A stretch of DNA of 64,000 bases, taken from positions 372,001-436,000 of the forward strand of contig NZ_BRXS01000007.1 in NCBI RefSeq assembly GCF_030159095.1, written 5' to 3'. How positions within the stretch are numbered: the stretch's first letter is position 1; each line of letters begins with the position of its first letter. The translations under genes and the position numbers were made by a program. The notes beneath the pieces were generated by a model, which saw only the letters and a program-made list of their open reading frames with translations, did not search any database and was not told the DNA's origin. The stretch is from Roseisolibacter agri. Lineage in GTDB: Bacteria > Gemmatimonadota > Gemmatimonadetes > Gemmatimonadales > Gemmatimonadaceae. Positions 52,320-60,947 of this stretch are shown here, in pieces.

Positions 52320-54395
52320 TCACGGAGCTCTCTCGTCGGTCATCGCCCAGCATCGTAGCAGCTCCGCCACGCTCCACGCCTGCGCGATGCAGCCGCGCGG
52401 CGTGAACGGCGCCTCGGCGTCGAACACCTCCGCCACCGAGCCCACGCCGAACTCGTCGAGGTGGCCGGCGAGGCCCTGCAGCCAGCGGCGCGCGCCCGCG
52501 CGATCGCCGGGATGCACCTTGAGCCACGCGTCCACCCACGGGCCTATCAGCCAGCCCCACACCGTGCCCTGGTGGTACGCCCCGTCGCGCGTGCGCAGGT
52601 CGCCGAAGTACTGCGGCTTGTACTCGGGGCTGCCCGGTGCCAGCGAGCGCAGCCCCATCGGCGTCACGAGCAGCCGCTCGCACGCCTCCACGACGCTCGC
52701 CCAGCGCGCCTCGTCGAGCACCGGATTCGGCAGCGACACCGCGAGCAGCTGGTTCGGGCGGAACTCGGCGCTGTCCCCGTCGGGACCGTCGACGACGTCG
52801 TACAGGTAGCCGCCGCCCTCGTGCCAGAAGCGCCGATTGAACGACGCGCGCGCGCGGCTCGCCTCCGTGCTCCACCGCGACTCGGCGCCGGGCTCGCGCT
52901 CCTCGCGCGTCCAGCGGGCGAGCAGGCAGAGCGCGTTGTACCAGAGCGCGTTCAGCTCCACCGCCTTGCCGCGCCGCGGCGTCGGGATCCAGTCGCCCAT
53001 CTTCGCGTCCATCCAGGTGAGCTGGTAGCCCTCCTGGCCCTGCGTCAGCAGCCCGTCCGCCGGATCGATGCGGATGCCGTAGCGCGTGCCGCGCAGGTGC
53101 TGCTCGGCGATGTCGGTCATCGTCGGCAGCAGGCGGCGCAGCGTCGCCCGGTCGCCGGTGACCTGCACGTAGCGATCGAGCGCGTGGAAGAACCAGAGCG
53201 TCGCGTCGGCCGTGTGGTACAGCCCCTCGTTGCTGCCGTCGGGGAACATGTTGGGGATCAAGCCGTCGCGCACGTACTGCGCGAACGTGCGCACGATGAA
53301 GCCCGCCTCGCGCCAGCGGCCCGTCGTGAGCGTCAGCCCCTCCATCGCGATCATCGTGTCGCGGCCCCAGTCGGTGAACCAGTGGTAGCCGGCGATCACC
53401 GTGCGCACCTCGTCGCCCACCGCCTGCGCGCGCACGCGGTCGCGCAGACGGCCCGCCGGCGTGATGAGGAACTGGTCGGCCGCCAGCACGAGCTCCGCGG
53501 CGGTCACGTCGTCGCCCGCGACCGTGGCCTGATCGAGCAGTCGGCGCCGCCGCTCCAGCTCCGCATGCCACGCCTCGTCGGGGTCGAGCGCCGCGAGCAC
53601 CTCGGGCGCCTCCGCCGACGCGACGAACGTCACCGGCACGCCGCGCTGCAGCTGCACGTCGAACGCGCCCGGCGACCAGAGCTGCCCGCGGTTCTCGTAG
53701 CCGCGCGCCTGCTCCACGCGGTACAGCAGCTCGTTCGTCACCGAGGGCTCGAGGCGCACCTTCACCTCCGCGCCGTGCACGCGGATGCGCAGCGGCGGCA
53801 GCGGCGACGCGTCCGCGGTCACCGCGAAGTGATCGCCTGCCGCGGACAGGTGGTACGTCGCCGACTCCGGCGTCGTCACCGGATCCTCGTAGCCGCGGAA
53901 GTGCAGGGCAGGGCGCAGCGTGAGGCCCACGGTGTCCGCGCCGTCGAGCAGCACGTAGCCCACGTACACCGTGTTCTGGCGGTACGGCATCATGAGCCGC
54001 TTCTCGATCACGACCGGACCGTCCGCGCCGCGGAGGGCGTATCGCCACACGGGCAGCCCCGCCTCCAGGCGGAACTCGGCCAGCGCCTGCGCGCCCGCCG
54101 CGTCGAGACGCCCCTCCGCCCACTCCTCGCCGCCGAGGCTCGCCTGGCTGCCGTCGGGCAGCGAGACGCAGTCGACGAGGTGGTTCAGCAGCACCATGCG
54201 GCCGAGCGGGTTCTGGAGCGCCGCGACCAGCACGCCGTGGTAGCGGCGCGTGACGACGCCCGCCACCGTCCCGGACGCGTAGCCGCCCAGTCCATTGGTG
54301 ACGAGCCACTCGCGCGTGATGAGTGGCTCGACGTCGCGCGCGTCGTGGGGCGTCCACGGAATGCGGCGCACGACGCGGTCGATGAGGCGCGTCAT
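52320..54395 (-). CDS. Amylo-alpha-1,6-glucosidase / debranching enzyme (GH133 type)
   Basis: Glycogen debranching enzyme of the GDE family, 691 residues. N-terminal domain with WLVTNGLGGYASGTVAGV and RRYHGVLVAAL (about 30-60) and a (alpha/alpha)6 C-terminal domain with GYHWFTDWGRDTMIAMEGL, PNMFPDGSNEGLYHTADATLWF (split), TWMDAKMGDW and NALWYNALCLL. It differs in fold from GlgX, so the locus encodes two unrelated debranching enzymes. It lies 34 bases downstream of treZ on the minus strand and probably shares its transcript. Confidence 0.92.
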   Translation of the reverse strand: MTRLIDRVVRRIPWTPHDARDVEPLITREWLVTNGLGGYASGTVAGVVTRRYHGVLVAALQNPLGRMVLLNHLVDCVSLPDGSQASLGGEEWAEGRLDAAGAQALAEFRLEAGLPVWRYALRGADGPVVIEKRLMMPYRQNTVYVGYVLLDGADTVGLTLRPALHFRGYEDPVTTPESATYHLSAAGDHFAVTADASPLPPLRIRVHGAEVKVRLEPSVTNELLYRVEQARGYENRGQLWSPGAFDVQLQRGVPVTFVASAEAPEVLAALDPDEAWHAELERRRRLLDQATVAGDDVTAAELVLAADQFLITPAGRLRDRVRAQAVGDEVRTVIAGYHWFTDWGRDTMIAMEGLTLTTGRWREAGFIVRTFAQYVRDGLIPNMFPDGSNEGLYHTADATLWFFHALDRYVQVTGDRATLRRLLPTMTDIAEQHLRGTRYGIRIDPADGLLTQGQEGYQLTWMDAKMGDWIPTPRRGKAVELNALWYNALCLLARWTREEREPGAESRWSTEASRARASFNRRFWHEGGGYLYDVVDGPDGDSAEFRPNQLLAVSLPNPVLDEARWASVVEACERLLVTPMGLRSLAPGSPEYKPQYFGDLRTRDGAYHQGTVWGWLIGPWVDAWLKVHPGDRAGARRWLQGLAGHLDEFGVGSVAEVFDAEAPFTPRGCIAQAWSVAELLRCWAMTDERAP

Positions 54396-54429
54396 GACAG
54401 TGTACGTACGTGGCGGGAGGGCGGGGCGG

Positions 54430-56424
54430 TCAGCGGCCGTCGTCGGGCGGCGCGGGCGCGGGCACCAGCAGCACCGCCGTCTCCGCCGTCAGGCGCCAGT
54501 TCTCGGCGAGCCAGCGGTCGGTGAAGCGGTCGTGCGGCCGGCGCGGCGTCTCGGGCGCATCGACCGATGGCGTTCCGAGCCCGCCGTAGCGCGGCGACTC
54601 GCTCGACCACGCGATCGACCAGCGCGCGCCCTGCGGCGGCGCGAGCAGCGGCTCCGGCGCCGGATCCAGATGCAGCGTGCGGCCGAGGTTCACGACGAGC
54701 AGGCGGTCGTCGCCGTTCTCGCCGAACCAGCGCAGGAGGAAGGCGTCGTCGTCGATCACGCAGGCGTCGAACTGGCCCGCCGACGCGCCGACGCCCGTGC
54801 GCGACGTCGAGAGCACGGGATCCTCGCGCCGCAGACGCAGCAGGTCGCGATGCATCTCCCACACGGCCGCGTGGCGCTCGCGCTCCGCCCAATCGAGCTT
54901 GCAGCGCTCGAACGAGATCGGATCGTGCGGCACCGCGAGGTACGGGCGCATCTCGTCGAGCGCGAGGCTCGGGAACTGGTGCAGCTCCTTGAACCGCCCC
55001 TCGTGCACCAGCTTCGCGAGCTCGTCGCGGTGGTCGGCGAAGAAGACGAACGGCGCGCTGGCCGCGAACTCCTGCCCCTGGAAGAGCATCGGCGTCTGGG
55101 GGCCGAGCAGCAGCACCGCGGTGAGCGCGCGCCAGCGGGCCGGACTCGTGAGCAGGTGCAGCCGCTCGCCGACGCCGGAGTTCGCGATCTGGTCGTGGTT
55201 CTGGAGGAAGTGCACGAAGCGCCACGGCGGGATGCCGAGCGACGGCGTGCCGCGGCGCTGCTTCTGCCAGCTGTACCACTGGCCCTGGTAGAGGAAGCCG
55301 TGCTTCGCCATCGCCACGAACTCCGACGCCGTGCCGCGGTAGTCCGTGAAGTACGCCTCGTCGCGTCCGGTGAGCGCGACGACCGCGGAGTGGTGCCAGT
55401 CGTCGTTCCACATCGCCTCGAGCCCGAAGCCGTCGGCGTCGGCCGGCCGCAGGTTGCGCACGTCCTGCGGCTCGTTCTCGCTCACGATCCAGATCGGCCG
55501 GCCCCGCGCCGCGGCACGCGCGCGCTGGCCCAGCTCCGCGAGCACGTGCGGCGACGACGTGTCGACGATCGCGTGCGTCGCGTCGAGCCGCAGCCCGTCG
55601 AGGTGGAACTCGTCGATCCAGTAGCCCGCGTTGGCGACGAAGTACTCGCGCACCGGACCGCTGTGCGCGGCGTCGAAGTTGAGCGCGTCGCCCCAGTCGG
55701 TGTGGTGCGCGCTCGTGAGGTAATGCGGCGAGAACTGGCCCAGGTAGTTGCCGTCGGGACCGAGGTGGTTGTAGACGACGTCGAGGATGACCGCGAGCCC
55801 CGTCGCGTGCGCGCGATCGACGAAGCGGCGCATGTCGTCGGGCGTGCCGTACTGGTGCGCGGGCGCGTACAGGCCGACGCCGTCGTAGCCCCAGTTGAAG
55901 CGGCCGGGGAACTGACCGACGGGCATCACCTCGATCGTCGTCACGCCGAGCGCGGCGAGATCCTCCAGCCGCTCGGCCGCGCCGGCCCACGTGCCCGCGG
56001 GCGTGAACGTGCCGAGGTGCAGCTCGTAGACGACGTGGCGCTCGGGTGCGACGCCGCGCCACTCCGCGTCGGTCCACGCGAACGTCGTCGGATCGACGAT
56101 CTCGGACGGGCCGTGCGGTCCCTCGGGCTGCGAGCGCGACGCGGGATCGGGGAACGCGTCGCCGCCGTCCAGACGGTAGCGGTACCGCGTGCCCGCGCGC
56201 GCGTCGGCGACGTGGCCGGAGAAGTAGCCGTCGTCCTCGCGCTCCAGCGCGAACTCCTGCGCGACGCCTCGCGCCGCGCCACGCTCATCGCCCGGCTCCA
56301 GCACGACGGTCACGCGCGCGCGCTCCGGCGCCCACACGCGAAAGTGCGCGCCTCCTTCAGGGGCGAGCTCGGCGCCCACCGGGAGGCGGCGCCAGGTCGG
56401 GATCGGTATCGTTGCGGTCGTCAT
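54430..56424 (-). CDS. treZ: Malto-oligosyltrehalose trehalohydrolase
   Basis: Cleaves trehalose from the maltooligosyl-trehalose made by TreY. 664 residues (GH13_10). N-terminal CBM48-like domain (GAHFRVWAPERARVTVVLE), barrel motifs DVVYNHLGPDGNYLGQF, HLDGLRLDATHAI (nucleophile Asp), WIVSENEPQD (acid/base Glu), and HFLQNHDQIANSG. Long for the family (usually 560-620); the extra length is in the C-terminal beta domain and tail. Divergent from the kinase-phosphatase gene with a 105-base spacer. Confidence 0.94.
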   Translation of the reverse strand: MTTATIPIPTWRRLPVGAELAPEGGAHFRVWAPERARVTVVLEPGDERGAARGVAQEFALEREDDGYFSGHVADARAGTRYRYRLDGGDAFPDPASRSQPEGPHGPSEIVDPTTFAWTDAEWRGVAPERHVVYELHLGTFTPAGTWAGAAERLEDLAALGVTTIEVMPVGQFPGRFNWGYDGVGLYAPAHQYGTPDDMRRFVDRAHATGLAVILDVVYNHLGPDGNYLGQFSPHYLTSAHHTDWGDALNFDAAHSGPVREYFVANAGYWIDEFHLDGLRLDATHAIVDTSSPHVLAELGQRARAAARGRPIWIVSENEPQDVRNLRPADADGFGLEAMWNDDWHHSAVVALTGRDEAYFTDYRGTASEFVAMAKHGFLYQGQWYSWQKQRRGTPSLGIPPWRFVHFLQNHDQIANSGVGERLHLLTSPARWRALTAVLLLGPQTPMLFQGQEFAASAPFVFFADHRDELAKLVHEGRFKELHQFPSLALDEMRPYLAVPHDPISFERCKLDWAERERHAAVWEMHRDLLRLRREDPVLSTSRTGVGASAGQFDACVIDDDAFLLRWFGENGDDRLLVVNLGRTLHLDPAPEPLLAPPQGARWSIAWSSESPRYGGLGTPSVDAPETPRRPHDRFTDRWLAENWRLTAETAVLLVPAPAPPDDGR

Positions 56425-56529
56425 TCACGCGGCGGGAGCGCAGATTCGATACCACGCGCGACGCGCCGCCACGGCACACGGCTCGCGCTGCGCTGCGCAT
56501 CGCGCCAACCGAGCGGCCATCGACCCGGC

Positions 56530-57918
56530 ATGGACCTCCGCATTCCCGATCCCTCGCTCGTGCTCCTCGTCGGCCCGACGAGCAGCGGCAAGTCGACCTT
56601 CGCGCGCGCACACTTCGCGCGCACGGAGGTCGTGTCGTCGGACGCATGCCGCGCGGCGGTGTCGGACGACGAGAACGACCAGACGGCGACGGATGCGGCG
56701 TTCGCGGTGCTGCACCTCATCGTCGCCAAGCGGCTGGAGCGGCCGCGGCTGACGGTCGTGGACGCGACGAACGTGCGTCCCTCCGCGCGCGCGCCGCTGC
56801 TGGAGCTGGCGCGTCGCTGCCACCTGCCGACGGCGGTGATCGTGCTCGACCTGCCGGAGGCCGTGTGCGAGACGCGCCGCGCCGCGCGCGAGGATCGCGA
56901 TGCCGACGCCGACGTGCTCCTGCGGCAGCGCGAGCAGCTGCACCGCGGGCTCGACGGACTGGCGGCCGAGGGGCACGCGGTCGTGCACGTGCTGCGCTCG
57001 CCCGACGCGGTCGCGGCCGTGCGCATCGTGCGCGAGCCGCTGCCGACGGACCGACGGGTGGAGCGCGGGCCGTTCGACGTCATCGGCGACGTGCACGGCT
57101 GCACCGACGAGCTGGAGGAGCTGCTCGCGCGGCTCGGCTACGTGCACGGAGAGCACGCGGGTGCCCGCGAAGCGGGCGGTTGGCGGCATCCGGAAGGGCG
57201 CCGTGTCGTCTTCGTCGGCGACCTCGTGGATCGCGGCCCGCGCGTCGCCGATGCGCTGCGCATCGGCATGGACATGGTGCGCGCGGGCAGTGCGTTCATG
57301 GTGCCCGGCAACCACGACGACAAGCTGCTCCGCAAGCTCGAGGGGCGCACCGTGCACGTCGCGCACGGCCTCGAGGAGACGCTGGCCGAGCTGGCGCAGG
57401 CGCCGCCGGCATTCTCCGCCGAGGTGCGCGCGTTCCTCGCCGGGTTGCCGAGCCACCTCGTGCTCGATGGCGGAGCGCTGGTCGTGGCGCACGGCGGGCT
57501 GCCGCAGGGGCTGCACGGCCGCGACTCGCGCCGCGTCCGCGACCGGGCGCTGTTCGGCGAGACCACCGGCGTGCCCGACGCCGACGGGCTACCCGTGCGC
57601 GTGGACTGGGCCGCGCGCTACTCGGGGCGTGCGCTCGTGGTGTTCGGGCACACCCCCGTGCTCGAGCCGCGCTGGCGCAACGAGACCGTGGACATCGACA
57701 CGGGCTGCGTGTTCGGCGGCGCCCTCACCGCGCTGCGGTGGCCCGAGCGCGAGCTGGTCTCGGTGCCCGCGCGGCGCGCGTACGCGGTGCCGGCGCGCGC
57801 GATCGTCGCCGATCCGTTCGTCGCGCCCGAGGTCGTGCGGCGGCGCGAGCGCGAGCTGCGCGAGGCGGAGCGCGCGCGCCGGGGCGATCCGTCCGCGCGT
57901 CAGTCCACGCGATGGTAG
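56530..57918 (+). CDS. Polynucleotide kinase-phosphatase-like protein lacking a ligase domain
   Basis: 462 residues. The N-terminal P-loop kinase domain has Walker A GPTSSGKST (residues 15-23), VSSDACR and VVDATN, like the 5'-OH polynucleotide kinase part of Pnkp. The C-terminal calcineurin-like phosphatase has GDVHG (186-190), GDLVDRGP (230-237), GNHDDK (260-265), AHGGLP and FGHTP. Bacterial Pnkp RNA repair proteins are about 850 residues because an adenylyltransferase/ligase domain follows; here the chain ends in a basic helical tail. Only end-healing, not sealing, would be possible. It could act on RNA or DNA ends. No Hen1 partner is in the window. ATG at 56530 is the only good start; the last 19 bases overlap the convergent small gene. 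Confidence 0.85.
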   Translation: MDLRIPDPSLVLLVGPTSSGKSTFARAHFARTEVVSSDACRAAVSDDENDQTATDAAFAVLHLIVAKRLERPRLTVVDATNVRPSARAPLLELARRCHLPTAVIVLDLPEAVCETRRAAREDRDADADVLLRQREQLHRGLDGLAAEGHAVVHVLRSPDAVAAVRIVREPLPTDRRVERGPFDVIGDVHGCTDELEELLARLGYVHGEHAGAREAGGWRHPEGRRVVFVGDLVDRGPRVADALRIGMDMVRAGSAFMVPGNHDDKLLRKLEGRTVHVAHGLEETLAELAQAPPAFSAEVRAFLAGLPSHLVLDGGALVVAHGGLPQGLHGRDSRRVRDRALFGETTGVPDADGLPVRVDWAARYSGRALVVFGHTPVLEPRWRNETVDIDTGCVFGGALTALRWPERELVSVPARRAYAVPARAIVADPFVAPEVVRRRERELREAERARRGDPSARQSTRW

Positions 57919-58229
57919 CCGTGGATGGCCCACCACTGCACCCAGCTCTCGACCTGCGACCGCTCGTCGGGCGCCAGCCGCTCGATGCAGCGCGTCACCA
58001 TCGGCACCAGCGCCGCGAGCATGTCGGTGGGATCGAGCGCGAGATCGCGCGCGACGCTGCCGTAGCGGACCACGGCGCCGCGCAGCGCGTCGTGGGACAG
58101 CCGCGGCGCGCTGAGCGCCTGGATCACCGCCTCGGCCGCGCGGCGCACGGCGCCGTGCGCCGCCGGCGCGCTCTCGCCGTGCGATCCCCGGAGGTGCTGT
58201 GACAGGGTTGGCTCGCCTTCGGACATCAT
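57900..58229 (-). CDS. Small unknown protein
   Basis: 109 residues, not recognised. Mostly helical, with Trp/Tyr-rich end VESWVQWWAIHGYHRVD. A strong ribosome site AGGAGGAG precedes the ATG at 58229 by eight bases, which supports a real gene. It overlaps the convergent kinase-phosphatase gene by 19 bases at their 3' ends. Confidence 0.65.
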   Translation of the reverse strand: MMSEGEPTLSQHLRGSHGESAPAAHGAVRRAAEAVIQALSAPRLSHDALRGAVVRYGSVARDLALDPTDMLAALVPMVTRCIERLAPDERSQVESWVQWWAIHGYHRVD

Positions 58230-58431
58230 GCGGGCTCTCCTCCTGGCTTCCGCGGTGGGGCGACGGCGACTTCTCTCGAAGCGCGACGGGGCGGCGGGAT
58301 GCGCAAGCGGCGTGCTGCGGACGGCGGCAGCCCCCGGGTCGCGACGATCGCGGCGTGTCGCGCGTGGCGACGGCTCGGGGGCCGGACTAGACTACGCCGC
58401 GACGCGCGGCCCACGCGGCGGCGCGCGCTGC

Positions 58432-58505
58432 GACCCTGTAGCTCAGCTGGTTAGAGCAGGCGACTTTTAATCGTCAGGTCGAGGGTTCGAATCCCTCCGG
58501 GGTCA
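58432..58505 (+). tRNA. trnK: tRNA-Lys (anticodon TTT)
   Basis: The 74-base cloverleaf folds completely: acceptor GACCCTG with CGGGGTC (one G-U pair), D arm GCTC...GAGC, anticodon loop CTTTTAA (TTT), T arm GAGGG-TTCGAAT-CCCTC, discriminator A. CCA is not encoded. Confidence 0.97.
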
Positions 58506-58522
58506 TGAACGGTCGGGGGTGG

Positions 58523-58550
58523 TTGACGATTTGATCGGCCCGGATACAAT
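58523..58550 (+). promoter_or_regulatory. Near-consensus sigma-70 promoter
   Basis: TTGACG (58523-58528) and TACAAT (58545-58550) are 16 bases apart. It is the best textbook promoter seen in the window. Transcription would start near 58557, after the GTG at 58519, so the small gene should start at 58591. Confidence 0.7.
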
Positions 58551-58590
58551 AGGCCGCTCGCCAGTCGACCCCTACCGTTCGCGCCCGACC

Positions 58591-58809
58591 ATGACGATGC
58601 CCGCCGGCGGCCTCCCTCTCGCGGTGAACCCCCGCTTCGCGGCGCACCTGCGCCTGTTGCGCGCGCTCAACGCCATGGAGCGCGCGCGCGCCGTCTCCCG
58701 CGAGTCCCGCGAGCTCGTCGCCCGGACGCGCGTGCCCTGGGCCGCTCCCAGCGGACCCGCATCGGCGGATGCGGACGCCGACGACGCGGCGGTGCTGCGA
58801 CTGCTCTGA
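58591..58809 (+). CDS. Small unknown protein behind a strong promoter
   Basis: 72 residues, no family recognised. Basic N-terminal half (PRFAAHLRLLRALNAMERARAV-type helix) and acidic tail (ADADADDAAVLRLL). No Shine-Dalgarno sequence is seen, but the promoter at 58523-58550 points at it. It may instead be the leader of a longer unit or a small RNA. Confidence 0.5.
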   Translation: MTMPAGGLPLAVNPRFAAHLRLLRALNAMERARAVSRESRELVARTRVPWAAPSGPASADADADDAAVLRLL

Positions 58810-58855
58810 CGGTCGCGACGGCCGCGTCCGCTCGCCGCACCCCGGTCTTGCGCAA

Positions 58856-58881
58856 ATGACACTGGATTACGAAAGTGTCAT
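58856..58881. promoter_or_regulatory. Palindromic operator-like site upstream of the STAS-like gene
   Basis: ATGACACT and AGTGTCAT are perfect inverted arms separated by ten bases. The site is A/T-richer than its surroundings and lies 170 bases before the STAS-like gene. It could bind a dimeric regulator. Confidence 0.4.
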
Positions 58882-59050
58882 CGGTGGCGACCGGGCACGC
58901 TTGGGAGGGCCGCCCATCGTCACCGCAGGCTCCCACGGGCTGTCATCCCCTGGATGGCGGCCCGTGGGTGTCTCCGGGAGTGGCATCGACGTTGCTCGAT
59001 CCACTCGCCCACGAGGATCGCGCGCCCGATCCCGTCCGCTGTCCGTCGCG

Positions 59051-59425
59051 ATGACCATCGAGGCCGAGTTCACCGAGGGGCTGCTCGTGATCCGCGGGGC
59101 GGGGACGGTCACAGCGAGCGACCTGCGCGAGATGCCCGGGCTCACCACGGCGTTCGACGCGGGGCGCGCCGTCACGCCGAACCGCCTCATCGACCTGACG
59201 GCCGTCGAGGGGTTCGACGTCGGCTTCTCGGAGATGCTCGCCGCCGTGCGCGAGCGGCGCGATGCCGTCCTCTCCGGGCCGACGCGCACCGCGTTCCTGA
59301 CGGCCAGCGCGGTGCAGTTCGGGATGGCGCGCATGTTCCAGACGCTCAACGACAACGCGCAGATCACCGTGCGCATCTTCGAGGACCGGGCGGAGGCGCT
59401 GGCCTGGCTGCGATCGCTGCCGTGA
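59051..59425 (+). CDS. Small STAS/SpoIIAA-like domain protein
   Basis: 124 residues. The pattern EFTEGLLVIRGAGTVTASDLREM...NRLIDLTAVEGFDVGF, then VRIFEDRAEALAWL, resembles SpoIIAA-like/STAS-type proteins found alone in many bacteria. No conserved serine phosphorylation site was obvious. ATG at 59051 begins the conserved part; upstream in-frame codons look non-coding. The stop overlaps the next GTG by four bases, so the two are coupled. Confidence 0.7.
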   Translation: MTIEAEFTEGLLVIRGAGTVTASDLREMPGLTTAFDAGRAVTPNRLIDLTAVEGFDVGFSEMLAAVRERRDAVLSGPTRTAFLTASAVQFGMARMFQTLNDNAQITVRIFEDRAEALAWLRSLP

Positions 59426-60945
59426 GAACGTCGTCGGCTCGCGTCCGCGCCGCGGCGCTCGCGCTGGCGCTCCTCGCGGGCTGCGAGCGTGCGACGCACG
59501 ACGCGCCCGAGGCGACCGGCGCGCGCACCGTCGCCAGCGCGGAGGGCGACGTCGTGGCGGCGCTGCCCGCGCTGCCGGCGTCGGAGCTGGACCTGCAGGT
59601 GGCGTACGACCTCGCGCCCGCCGTCGCGGCGCTGGAGGCCTCCGTCCCGCGCACGTTCGGCGACCTCGCGCAGCGGAAGCAGATCCCGAGCAACCCGAAG
59701 GTGTCCGTCGCGTTCGCGGCCGAGCGGACGCCGTTCCGCGTGACGGTGCGCGGGAACACGGCGACCATCGCGTCGGTCGTGACGTATCGCGCGCGCGGCT
59801 GGTACGACGCGCGCTTCGCGCCCGCAGTCAGCGGCTCGTGCGGGCTCGGCGACGGCGAGCCGCCGCGGCTGCGCATCGCGCTCACGTCCACCGTGCGTCT
59901 CGCGCCGGACTGGCGGCTGCGGCCGCGCACGCGCATCGCGGCCGTGGAGCCGGCGAGCGACGACACGCGCGATCGCTGCCGCGTGACCGTCGTCAAGTAC
60001 GACGTGACCGAGCGCGTCGTCAACGCGGTGCGCGGGAAGCTCGAGGGCAAGGCGGCGCTGGTGGACGAGCGGCTCGCGCGCATGGACGTGCGGCAGCGCG
60101 TCGACCGCTGGTGGGCGCTGCTGCAGCAGCCCATCCGCATCCGCGACGACCTGTGGCTCGAGGTGCGGCCGTCCGAGGTGCGCATGGGCGCGCTGGCCGC
60201 GGAGGACGGTGCGCTGGTCGCGCCGCTCGCGCTCACCGCGAACCCGCGCATCGTCAGCGGCACGCGCCCGCCGCCGTCGCGGACGCCGCTGCCCACGCTC
60301 GGCGCACGCGGCGCGGTGGGCGGCGACAGCGCGCCGGCGGGGCTGCGCATCCGGCTGGACGCGGCGCTCGACTACGCGGCCGCGAACCGCATCGTCGCGC
60401 CGCGGCTCGTCGGGCGCACGTTCGAGCGGCAGGGGCAGCGGCTCGTCGTGCGCGACGCCGCGCTGTCGGCCGCGCGGGGCGGGCGCGTCGCGCTGACGGT
60501 GCGCGTCGACGGCGCGGCGGGTGGACAGGTGCGCTTCGTCGGACGCCCGGTCTACGACGCGCCCTCGGGCGAGCTGCACGTGCAGGACCTCGACTACGAC
60601 GTCGCCAGCGAGCAGCTGATGGTGCGGGGCCTCGACTGGCTCACGCACGGCGAGCTGCGCGACGCGCTGCGCTCGCGCGCCCGCTGGCCGGCGAGCGGGC
60701 TGGTGGAACAGGCGCGCGATCGCCTCGAGCGCGCCCTCAACCGCGACCTCACCGACGGGGTGCGGCTGTCGGCCACCGTGCCGACGGCGCGCGTGCTGGC
60801 CGTGCACGCGCTGCAGGACGCGATCGTCCTGCGCGCCGAGGCCCACGGCCGCGCGGACCTGCGCGTGCACCGCGCGCCGCCCATCCGGCGCCCGGCGTCC
60901 CGGCCCGTCGTCGCCGCGCGTTCCGGGCCCGCGCCCGAGCGCTGA
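59422..60945 (+). CDS. DUF4403 family lipoprotein
   Basis: Exported lipoprotein of unknown role, 507 residues. Signal with lipobox (LALLAGCERA). ASELDLQVAYDLAPAVAALEASVPRTFGD, TIASVVTYRARGWYDAR and LRIRLDAALDYAAANRIVAP are like DUF4403, whose members resemble lipid-binding BPI/SMP-type beta folds. It ends with a Pro/Arg-rich tail. GTG at 59422 overlaps the STAS-like gene; the stop is two bases from the convergent beta-lactamase-like gene with no terminator between them. Confidence 0.83.
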   Translation: MRTSSARVRAAALALALLAGCERATHDAPEATGARTVASAEGDVVAALPALPASELDLQVAYDLAPAVAALEASVPRTFGDLAQRKQIPSNPKVSVAFAAERTPFRVTVRGNTATIASVVTYRARGWYDARFAPAVSGSCGLGDGEPPRLRIALTSTVRLAPDWRLRPRTRIAAVEPASDDTRDRCRVTVVKYDVTERVVNAVRGKLEGKAALVDERLARMDVRQRVDRWWALLQQPIRIRDDLWLEVRPSEVRMGALAAEDGALVAPLALTANPRIVSGTRPPPSRTPLPTLGARGAVGGDSAPAGLRIRLDAALDYAAANRIVAPRLVGRTFERQGQRLVVRDAALSAARGGRVALTVRVDGAAGGQVRFVGRPVYDAPSGELHVQDLDYDVASEQLMVRGLDWLTHGELRDALRSRARWPASGLVEQARDRLERALNRDLTDGVRLSATVPTARVLAVHALQDAIVLRAEAHGRADLRVHRAPPIRRPASRPVVAARSGPAPER

Positions 60946-60947
60946 GG

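Noticed and set aside
54396-54429. Separate promoter for the GH133 gene
   Set aside because: The 34-base gap to treZ shows no promoter-like boxes, so co-transcription is simpler.
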